A DNA stretch of 5,317 nucleotides, taken from the NCBI GenBank assembly GCA_001801485.1, contig MGXV01000050.1, positions 3,820-9,136 on the forward strand, in the 5' to 3' direction. Below are positions 1-5,016 of the stretch, piece by piece (within the stretch, counting starts at the first letter, position 1; each line of letters opens with the position of its first letter). Source of the stretch: Gammaproteobacteria bacterium RIFCSPHIGHO2_12_FULL_37_14 (GTDB lineage: Bacteria > Pseudomonadota > Gammaproteobacteria > DSM-16500). Made by a program: the position numbers and the translations under genes. The notes beneath the pieces were generated by a model. It did not search any database and was not told the DNA's origin. It saw only the letters and a list, made by a program, of their open reading frames with translations.

Positions 1-1260
1 CTGAATTGGTAACGAATCAATATTCAATGTTTCTTTTATTGAATGAGCCCCGGTTCCTAATGCACCCAATCCTGCTAAATTGGCAGATACTATAGATGCT
101 ATATGAGAAATATCACCAGCGCCGCGAACTCCTGGATCAAGAGGCTTGATTGACCCATATCCTAAATCGTTACTTGCACGACTATATTTTTCCAATAATT
201 CTAAGTTACTAGAACTGGGTGGCATGGCAGGAATTCCATCTTGAAAATTAATTGAAGCAGTAGTGCCAGGTAAATGTTTTTTCACGATAGCTAAAATTCG
301 TTTCTCTGCATCTAATTTTTGGTCAGCCGTTAAGAACCGCAAATCTCCTTTTGTCATCGCGGCTCTGGCAATGACATTACCTTTCCCGAAAGCCGTACCC
401 TGCGAATTACTTTTGTCATAATTAATAGTCGTCCCACCAAAAATAAGTCCTGGGCTAAAAGATAAATATTTTTTTCCTGAAAGTTGTGTGAGCATAGTGT
501 TAAGGATGCGTGTTAACTCAAAAATAGCTCCATAGCCAGCTGATTTCTGAAAAATCTCAGAAGAGTGAGCTTCATTCCCTTGCGCTTCAAGCACCCAATT
601 AGCGATACCTCTGCGTGCAATAGTTGCAGTATCAGAAGTAATAGCCCATTCAAAATCTAAAGCAATATCACTATTCTGTGCAGCATCAAATAATGGTTTT
701 CTTGAGATAGATGTTGGTTTTCCAGAATCTTCTTCATCGCCTGTTAATACGACGGTAATGGTAGCATTATCGAGAGCACGAGCAACTTGCAACGCTTTTA
801 ACGCGTAGAGAATAACAACATCCCCTCCTTTATCATCAATTACGCCTGGCCCTGTGGCAATATTTTCATGCCGCTCAAATTTTTGGAATAGACTATCTTT
901 TGGAAAAACGGTATCTAAATGACCTATGAGTAGTAGTTTCTTTCCAGTTGTACCTTTACGCTCTGCAATTAAGGTGGCTGCTCGATGCATATTAGTGGGT
1001 TCTTCTACCCATCGCGTTTTGAATCCCAGTTGCTCAAACTGCAACCGTAAAATTTCTCCAACCTGATGAACGCCAGAAATATTAGCAGTACCACTATTGA
1101 TATTGATTAGCTTTTCTAATAAGGAAAGCTGTTCATCTTTTTGTTGAGTTATATATTCACTAATTTGCTTTTCTACTGCGGATAATAAAGCTGCTTGAGT
1201 TGTTGAAAAAGACAACATTCCAGCTATTGAAAATAATATGAGTAACAGCTTAGTTAGCAT
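1..1260 (-). CDS. Exported M20-family metallopeptidase (carboxypeptidase G2 / glutamate carboxypeptidase-like), 3' end cut by window edge
   Basis: The frame is open for 420 codons from an ATG at 1260 to the left edge with no stop, and probably lacks only about a dozen C-terminal residues. Residues 1-23 form a signal peptide (K4, then a Leu/Ile/Phe-rich core, cleavage likely after TQA23), so the enzyme should be periplasmic or secreted. M20 di-zinc motifs occur in order: GHLDTVFP (H114, D116), IDDKGG (bridging D142), GDEEDSG (E176 as likely catalytic base, E177 as ligand), DFE (E204) and GAHSIKE (H406). The segment from about 215 to 330, starting ARRGIANW, matches the dimerisation domain inserted in the M20 fold. 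Family knowledge suggests a zinc exopeptidase releasing C-terminal glutamate or a similar residue from peptides or folate-like substrates; the true substrate cannot be read from sequence. TAAGG (1272-1268), 7 nt before the ATG, is a good ribosome site and supports this start. The gene lies 32 bp downstream of the IS transposase frame, in the same direction. Confidence 0.9.
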   Translation of the reverse strand, partial: MLTKLLLILFSIAGMLSFSTTQAALLSAVEKQISEYITQQKDEQLSLLEKLININSGTANISGVHQVGEILRLQFEQLGFKTRWVEEPTNMHRAATLIAERKGTTGKKLLLIGHLDTVFPKDSLFQKFERHENIATGPGVIDDKGGDVVILYALKALQVARALDNATITVVLTGDEEDSGKPTSISRKPLFDAAQNSDIALDFEWAITSDTATIARRGIANWVLEAQGNEAHSSEIFQKSAGYGAIFELTRILNTMLTQLSGKKYLSFSPGLIFGGTTINYDKSNSQGTAFGKGNVIARAAMTKGDLRFLTADQKLDAEKRILAIVKKHLPGTTASINFQDGIPAMPPSSSNLELLEKYSRASNDLGYGSIKPLDPGVRGAGDISHIASIVSANLAGLGALGTGAHSIKETLNIDSLPIQ

Positions 1261-1305
1261 CAGAGAGCCTTACGGATATGAAAATTAGGTATCTAATAAA
1301 CGGTC

Positions 1306-1323
1306 CGGGCTGTTGAAAAACCC
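1306..1323 (+). repeat. Left terminal inverted repeat of the IS
   Basis: The sequence cgggctgttgaaaaaccc is the exact reverse complement of 2784-2801, 18 of 18 bp. The match breaks on both sides: 1305 against 2802, and 1324 against 2783. This end lies downstream of the transposase and is translated in the C-terminal transposase frame as part of GFSTAR. Confidence 0.93.
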
Positions 1324-1397
1324 CATTTCTCCACACAACAATAGTACTTTAGCCGGTTTACATTAAATAATCTTGATATTTTTTTATATAAAAGTAC

Positions 1398-1431
1398 AAA
1401 TATGAAAAAGGCCACCAGCCTTTTCATATTT
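1398..1431 (-). terminator. Hairpin in the 3' part of the transposase, possible terminator
   Basis: Arms 1398-1412 and 1418-1431 pair over 14 bp with one bulged A on the left arm and a 5-nt loop (cacca on the plus strand). Read on the minus strand, the stem closes with GGC/GCC and runs into TTTTTC. It lies inside the C-terminal transposase frame, about 93 bp before the IS end, so it could reduce read-through into the M20 gene or shield the transposase from outside transcription. It has no uninterrupted U-tail beyond the stem, so it is not a textbook terminator. Confidence 0.35.
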
Positions 1432-1602
1432 AATACGCTAGCTACCGTATAAGCTTGCATCTGCGTTTTCATTAAACCCCTATACTTAGCCATCGATAAC
1501 CCATTTCTGAGCTTGGCTTCACTAATGATGCCTTCCATTTTCCACATTCTTTCAGTCATTTTTTTCTGAAATTCTTCTGTGGCCATTGATTCTTTCATGG
1601 TT

Positions 1603-2706
1603 TTAAATAATTTGTAATGCACGTGACGAGTTACTATGCGTATATTTTCTGAATTTTTTTGGCTTTGCTTTACAAGCTATTTTTAACTGGCATGATGTGT
1701 AATCTTTAAAGTTAGAGTAATAAATAATAGTATCGTTGGAAACAGATGGATATGGAGTTAAGAAATGACCTGCAGGACATTGATATCTATTATTTTCTTC
1801 ATCATATATAAAATCTGTCTCATTATTTATTCCGCGGCTACCACTTCTGCCACTAAATAATGGAATATTTGGATTAATTTGTTTTTCAATTAGTGCTTGA
1901 ATGATACGGCCAGACCCATATGCCCTATCAGTAATTGCTTCCGTAATATTTAATTTTAGATCATTTTCGATAGTTTCAATTTGCTGTAAATATACTTGTG
2001 ATTCATGAGTGGCTCCCGTTGTAACTTTAGCATTCAATACAACGCGACTATCTGAATCAATTGTTATATGAGCCTTGTATTTTAATGTTCTTGGGGTTCC
2101 ATTTTTAAAAGCTAGTGTTGCATCGGGATCGGTTTTACTAATGTGGGTTTTATTGCTAATTTTTTTTGTGGACGGAGCTTCTACTCCAATTTTAGTTAGG
2201 GTCACATTCTCAGTTTCATCTTCATGTTTGGGAACTAATGAATTTAACGAAGCATTAGCATCAAAAAGCGTCCCATCAGTCATGATACGCTCGCCTTTTA
2301 CCAAGCCAATTTTCTTGCATTGCTCAACGATATTGATAAAGAAACTATTAAAGACATCAAGACCAAACCTATCTCGTATCCTTGTTAAAGAAGAATGATC
2401 TGGAACTTTCTCTTCAAGATTTAATTTGCAAAACCATCGATAAGCCAAATGATATTGAATTTCATCGCAAAGCTGACGATCTGAATCAATACCATTTAAA
2501 TAGCCAATTAATATCATTCTGAAAAATAATTCCGGATCAATAGAGGGCCTTCCGTTGTTGGAACAGTAAAATATTTCCGTGAGATCCCTTACAAAGCCTA
2601 AGTCAACACATCTATCAACTTTACGAAGTAAATGATTTTGTGGAATTAACGATTCGATATCAAAATAATGAAATAATTGTCGCTGATATTGATGTTGGCC
2701 TTGCAT
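1603..2706 (-). CDS. IS1182-type transposase, N-terminal and main catalytic part (frame-shifted relative to its C-terminus)
   Basis: This frame encodes 367 residues. Residues about 45-115 (NGRPSIDPELFFRMILIGYL, then VPDHSSLTRIRDRF) are the DUF772-type N-terminal domain of IS1182/IS5-like transposases. D144 in TDGTLFDANAS and D260 in TDRAYGSG are the first two acidic residues of the DDE site. C310, C339 and C345 belong to the Cys-containing segment usual in this family. The third catalytic residue, Glu, is not in this frame but in the next, overlapping one (see 1293-1622). The last 16 or so residues, from about KKFRK on, look out of frame, because the +1 frame there reads as family-like sequence. 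TAAGAG (2718-2713), 6 nt before the ATG, is a modest ribosome site. Alone this product would be a DDE enzyme lacking its Glu, so this copy is inactive unless the frames are joined by slippage. Confidence 0.88.
   Translation of the reverse strand: MQGQHQYQRQLFHYFDIESLIPQNHLLRKVDRCVDLGFVRDLTEIFYCSNNGRPSIDPELFFRMILIGYLNGIDSDRQLCDEIQYHLAYRWFCKLNLEEKVPDHSSLTRIRDRFGLDVFNSFFINIVEQCKKIGLVKGERIMTDGTLFDANASLNSLVPKHEDETENVTLTKIGVEAPSTKKISNKTHISKTDPDATLAFKNGTPRTLKYKAHITIDSDSRVVLNAKVTTGATHESQVYLQQIETIENDLKLNITEAITDRAYGSGRIIQALIEKQINPNIPLFSGRSGSRGINNETDFIYDEENNRYQCPAGHFLTPYPSVSNDTIIYYSNFKDYTSCQLKIACKAKPKKFRKYTHSNSSRALQII
1654..1660 (-). other. A7 run, probable site of the transposase frame change
   Basis: On the coding (minus) strand, codons cca-aaa-aaa-ttc contain seven A's in a row. 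Both frames are open from here to 1605. Upstream, the 0 frame has the family motifs; downstream, the +1 frame does (IRIVTRHVHYKLF, then the Glu block). Removing one A, or adding two, joins them. Three explanations remain: an inactivating one-base insertion, transcriptional slippage of the kind used by some IS elements, or a homopolymer sequencing error. Confidence 0.55.
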
Positions 2707-2746
2707 AGTTCGCTCTTAAAAATAGGATTCATTAAACAATTTCGGT

Positions 2747-2774
2747 ATTATAGCTGAATGGTAAAATTTGTATA
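2747..2774 (-). promoter_or_regulatory. Candidate transposase promoter
   Basis: Read on the minus strand, TATACA (2774-2769) is followed after 16 bp by a perfect TATAAT (2752-2747), 40 nt before the transposase ATG at 2706. The -10 is ideal, and the -35 matches 4 of 6 consensus positions. Placement inside the IS end, just upstream of the gene, supports it. The assignment rests on consensus matching only. Confidence 0.5.
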
Positions 2775-2776
2775 AT
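2748..2776 (+). promoter_or_regulatory. Candidate outward promoter from the IS towards the HExxH peptidase gene
   Basis: A perfect TATAAT at 2771-2776 on the plus strand has TTATAG (2748-2753) 17 bp upstream; that -35 matches only 3 of 6 positions. A start near 2783 would give a leader of about 50 nt to the ATG at 2836, passing through the terminal repeat. The 34 bp of non-IS DNA before that gene holds no better promoter. In this AT-rich DNA the match could be chance. Confidence 0.3.
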
Positions 2777-2783
2777 AAATGTC

Positions 2784-2801
2784 GGGTTTTTCAACAGCCC
2801 G
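2784..2801 (-). repeat. Right terminal inverted repeat of the IS
   Basis: The sequence gggtttttcaacagcccg is the exact inverted copy of the left end. It lies 77 bp upstream of the transposase ATG and 34 bp upstream of the HExxH gene start codon. Confidence 0.93.
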
Positions 2802-2835
2802 CCTCGTTTTCGTTACTGATAAAAAATAAGTCATT

Positions 2836-4086
2836 ATGAATAATTTAATAAAAATCTTTGGGCTTCTATTCATTCTGCCACTTTGTTGCTTTGGCGCTAA
2901 TAATGCTTCCAATACAAAGACAACAACTTATGTTGTGCAGCAATCAGTATCGTTACCGAATAAGCTTATAGTTTACGTAGATCGATCTACTAAACATTCA
3001 ACACAGCTTATTCTTAGTGGTGTATCGATGGGCGTTGCGAATCAAGTACAAAATGTGATGTGTGATAGGCGATTAATTAAGGAAGATAAACCTGGAATAT
3101 GGTCTGTGCCTGAGAATTGTCAGAAACTCTCTTGGCAAATACCTTTACTTGAAAATGGAACGGAGCCTGCTGCAAAACAACAAAGCTTAAAAACAGGTAA
3201 CTTTATACTTTTATCTGATGTCGCATCCATTCCTCATTTACAAGATGCTTCTTCGGCTGAAGCTATTAAAATTGAGATCCAGGGGACAAAAACAATTTTT
3301 CCAACGCCAAACTCTACAGGATTAATACCATTACCCAATTCATCTGCTGCGCCCATTTTTATCTTATTGAATGCAACAGTAGTTGATTCTATAACATCGG
3401 GATCGATTAAACTTACATATCTTCTGGATAATCCGAAATTAGTTTCTGCATTGCCAGATGTTACTTCACACATGAATGGTCTTAAATGGTTAAATACAAT
3501 TATCCCTGGTAGGGAAAACGAAAATTTTGTAATCGCATGGCTTGGTACCTCAAAGAAACAAATGACTCTTAGTGGTGCAACAGGCAATGACATTTTACTT
3601 GCCAATTATCCTAATGATGGAGAGCTTACATTCGGCAAGGCTATGTTGCTTTATGTCGCATTACATGAAGCCCTTCATCAGTTTGCTTTGCATTATCCTA
3701 ATCAACCAAGTTGGGTTGCTGAAAGCCTCGCAGCTTACTACGGAGCACGTGCTGTCCAAATTGCATTACCAAATGACCCAAAAAGCGATGCTTTAATGAG
3801 GCGCTTTCAAACAGATGGGGATCATTTCACTAATGGATTACTTATTATCAATCGAAAAGTTCAGAAAGGTGATAGATCCGAATATGGAGCTTTTTATACA
3901 AAAGGTCTGGCATTCTGGATGGCAGTGGACGAAGCATTACAAACGCAAGGTGATGCTCTCAATAATCATTTGCTAGCTGTGCTGAAGACAAAATACGATA
4001 GCCGGGGAAACCCTACGGATTTACAAAAAGGCCTTAATATTTCCCCTGAAATTTGGGCATCTCTTCGTTATCGCTTTCTCGATTAG
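2836..4086 (+). CDS. Exported HExxH zinc metallopeptidase-like protein (gluzincin type), family not recognised
   Basis: The product is 416 residues. Residues 1-20 form a signal peptide (K6, hydrophobic core FGLLFILPLCC, cleavage plausible after CFG20). No good lipobox precedes C17 or C18, so a soluble periplasmic or secreted protein is likelier than a lipoprotein. The active-site region is L276-HEALHQ, giving H277, E278 and H281, followed 14 residues after H281 by E296 in SWVAESLAAYYG. HExxH plus a downstream W-x-x-E-x-x-A-x-Y is the gluzincin pattern of clan MA, E278 being the general base and E296 the third zinc ligand. YTKGLAFW (354-361) and the helical tail resemble the regions after the active site in M61-like and MA-type peptidases. 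Residues 25-260 match nothing I know; C76 and C95 could form a disulfide. The start has only a weak ribosome site (TAAG, 5 nt before the ATG) but sets a good signal peptide. It is divergent from the M20 gene across the IS. Confidence 0.8.
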   Translation: MNNLIKIFGLLFILPLCCFGANNASNTKTTTYVVQQSVSLPNKLIVYVDRSTKHSTQLILSGVSMGVANQVQNVMCDRRLIKEDKPGIWSVPENCQKLSWQIPLLENGTEPAAKQQSLKTGNFILLSDVASIPHLQDASSAEAIKIEIQGTKTIFPTPNSTGLIPLPNSSAAPIFILLNATVVDSITSGSIKLTYLLDNPKLVSALPDVTSHMNGLKWLNTIIPGRENENFVIAWLGTSKKQMTLSGATGNDILLANYPNDGELTFGKAMLLYVALHEALHQFALHYPNQPSWVAESLAAYYGARAVQIALPNDPKSDALMRRFQTDGDHFTNGLLIINRKVQKGDRSEYGAFYTKGLAFWMAVDEALQTQGDALNNHLLAVLKTKYDSRGNPTDLQKGLNISPEIWASLRYRFLD

Positions 4087-4091
4087 CAAAA

Positions 4092-4133
4092 TGGCACCTG
4101 GTCGGAGCGTCCGTACCCTTGGGCCAAGTAGCG
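4092..4133 (+). other. GC-rich pocket downstream of the HExxH gene, function unknown
   Basis: This 42-bp stretch is about two thirds G+C (28 of 42) in otherwise AT-rich DNA. It starts 5 bp after the HExxH stop codon. It can form a small hairpin, CGGA/TCCG with a 3-nt loop (4103-4113) flanked by GG/CC, and holds a near-palindrome CTTGGGCCAAG (4118-4128). No T-run follows either, so it is not a clear intrinsic terminator. Two frames read through it as short peptides with no ribosome site. Confidence 0.35.
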
Positions 4134-4146
4134 TATAAAATCTAGT

Positions 4147-4175
4147 TTGACATTTATCCTCAATAGTTATATATT
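4147..4175 (+). promoter_or_regulatory. Strong sigma70-type promoter of the abiE operon
   Basis: TTGACA (4147-4152) matches the -35 consensus perfectly. After a 17-bp spacer, TATATT (4170-4175) matches the -10 at 5 of 6 positions. Transcription should begin near 4182, giving a leader of about 22 nt before the AbiEi ATG at 4204. The left arm of the palindrome fills most of the spacer and enters the -10, so a bound repressor would block RNA polymerase. Confidence 0.8.
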
Positions 4176-4194
4176 TAATATAACTATTGAGGAT
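4156..4194. promoter_or_regulatory. Perfect palindrome, probable AbiEi operator
   Basis: Arms 4156-4172 (atcctcaatagttatat) and 4178-4194 are exact inverted copies over 17 bp, separated by 5 nt. The palindrome covers most of the promoter spacer, the -10, the expected transcription start and the GAGG ribosome site (4189-4192). AbiEi antitoxins are known to bind inverted repeats upstream of abiE and repress their own operon, so this is the natural operator. In RNA the right arm could also pair with the left and hide the GAGG, but a start near 4182 would leave the left arm out of the operon's own transcript. Confidence 0.72.
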
Positions 4195-4203
4195 TTATAG
4201 CAT

Positions 4204-5016
4204 ATGCTTACTAAAGCACATAAATTCTTTTTTGAACATAAACTTTTTATCTTAGAGCAATTCGTTAGGGCTATGGGTAATCCTACTTCTACTTGTAAGA
4301 TCATGTTAAATCAACATTTAAAGACAGGTAATATTGTTCGTATCAAACAAAGATTATATGCCTCCATCCCCTCTGGAGCGGATACAAGAAGTTATCCTAT
4401 CGATCCTTATGCTGTTATTAGTATGCTAGCGCCGGACGCGCTCATTGCTTACCATACGGCTTTACAGTTTCATGGTGTTGCTTATTCGGTTCATTTTCAA
4501 CATGTGTTCCAATCGAGAGAGAAAATAAGAGATTTTCAATTTCGGCAGGATCGTTTTACGGTAACAAAATATCCTAAATCATTATCGAAACAAAAACGGT
4601 TTATCTTCGTTGAAGAGATTGATCATCATGGAGTTAAAGTACGCGTTACTCAATTAGAACGAACGCTGGTTGATGTACTGGATAGAGTTAATTTAAGCGG
4701 CGGTTTAGAAGAAATATGGCGATCACTCAATAATATCCAACATATCGATATAGATAAGATTGCGAAATATGCTTTGCTATTGAATAATGCTACAACGATA
4801 GCAAAAGTTGGCTTTTACTTACGATCGCGTCAAAAAGAATGGAAAATAGCCGAACATTATTTTTTAAAATTGAAGAAATACTTACCAAAGTCTGTGCATT
4901 ATTTAGATCGAAAAAATAAAACAGAGGGAAAGTATATTAAAGAATGGCGCATTATTGTGCCTGCGGAGTTAATTACTGAAAGCTGGGAAGAAATACTTGA
5001 TAGAGATGATATATGA
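4204..5016 (+). CDS. abiEi: AbiEi antitoxin / autorepressor of a type IV toxin-antitoxin system
   Basis: The product is 270 residues. Residues about 10-55 (FILEQFVRAM to IVRIKQRLYAS) form a winged helix-turn-helix of the kind found at the N-terminus of AbiEi proteins. The antitoxin domain follows: PYAVISMLAPDALIAYHTAL (68-87), then VRVTQLERTLVDVLDRVNLSGG (146-167), the strongest family signature, and a Lys/Tyr-rich C-terminal part ending in an EWRIIVP and W261 segment. Family knowledge: AbiEi counters AbiEii without forming a stable complex with it (type IV) and represses the operon by binding upstream inverted repeats. The perfect palindrome over the promoter fits this. GAGG lies 11 nt before the ATG, slightly long. 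The stop codon overlaps the toxin start as ATGA, so translation of the two is coupled, antitoxin first. The name rests on motif and context recognition. Confidence 0.87.
   Translation: MLTKAHKFFFEHKLFILEQFVRAMGNPTSTCKIMLNQHLKTGNIVRIKQRLYASIPSGADTRSYPIDPYAVISMLAPDALIAYHTALQFHGVAYSVHFQHVFQSREKIRDFQFRQDRFTVTKYPKSLSKQKRFIFVEEIDHHGVKVRVTQLERTLVDVLDRVNLSGGLEEIWRSLNNIQHIDIDKIAKYALLLNNATTIAKVGFYLRSRQKEWKIAEHYFLKLKKYLPKSVHYLDRKNKTEGKYIKEWRIIVPAELITESWEEILDRDDI

Larger units (their letters stand above)
1293..1622 (-). pseudogene. IS1182-type transposase, C-terminal part carrying the catalytic Glu, in the +1 frame
   Basis: From a GTG at 1622 this frame encodes 109 residues, but it is open further upstream to a stop at 1679-1677. 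Its upstream codons read SENIRIVTRHVHYKLF, a plausible continuation of the IS1182 C-terminal domain, so the GTG is probably not a real start. The core MWKMEGIISEAKLRNGLSMAKYRGLMKTQMQAYTV... contains the likely DDE glutamate (E30, in KMEGII) and the LNMKRL block that normally ends the catalytic domain. Joined to the upstream frame at the A7 run, the full protein would be about 470 residues, normal for the family. The frame continues through the left terminal repeat and ends at a TAG (1295-1293) in DNA outside the IS, so its last residues come from the target site. I label it pseudogene because no independent start is convincing; programmed slippage is the alternative. Confidence 0.72.
1306..2801 (-). 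mobile_element. Complete insertion sequence, probably IS1182 family, about 1496 bp
   Basis: The element is bounded by perfect 18-bp terminal inverted repeats (1306-1323 and 2784-2801). It carries one transposase on the minus strand, split into two frames. Length, single-gene layout and the transposase domain order (DUF772-like N-terminal domain, then a DDE catalytic domain with a Cys-containing insertion) fit IS1182. I found no convincing direct target duplication: the 4 bp outside are ggtc on the left and cctc on the right. It sits between two divergent exported-peptidase genes, 45 bp from one start codon and 34 bp from the other, so it occupies their former shared promoter region. Family assignment is from memory of IS1182 transposases, not a database match. 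Confidence 0.88.

Noticed and set aside
1201..1210. The 10-mer tgttgaaaaa inside the M20 gene is identical to the core of the IS terminal repeat at 1311-1320
   Set aside because: The match does not extend on either side, and the site codes for the signal peptide end (FSTT). In AT-rich DNA a 10-bp match this close is plausibly chance.
1291..1319. Hybrid minus-strand promoter for the M20 gene: TTTTCA in the terminal repeat, 17 bp, TTAGAT
   Set aside because: The -10 matches only 3 of 6 consensus positions and the -35 only 4 of 6; too weak to list as a feature.
1603..1622. Programmed -1 frameshift on the minus-strand sequence atttaaaa
   Set aside because: The C-terminal frame is +1 relative to the first, so a -1 slip on this heptamer would enter the wrong frame.
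2075..2398. Plus-strand open frame of 107 codons opposite the transposase
   Set aside because: It is antisense to a frame with clear transposase motifs, has low-complexity hydrophobic content and no recognisable domain or ribosome site.
2802..2835. Possible target-site duplication next to the right terminal repeat
   Set aside because: No direct repeat of 3 bp or more lines up between the DNA just left of 1306 and just right of 2801.
3234..3605. Minus-strand open frame of 123 codons inside the HExxH gene
   Set aside because: It is fully contained opposite a gene with signal peptide and active-site motifs, and shows no features of its own.
3572..3796. Plus-strand open frame of 74 codons in another frame of the HExxH gene
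   Set aside because: It overlaps the HEALH coding region in a different frame; composition and lack of a ribosome site mark it as a shadow.
4091..4138. Short frame starting atggcacctggt (MAPGRSVRTLGPSSV) in the GC-rich pocket
   Set aside because: Only 15 codons, no ribosome site, immediately after another gene's stop; no evidence it is translated.
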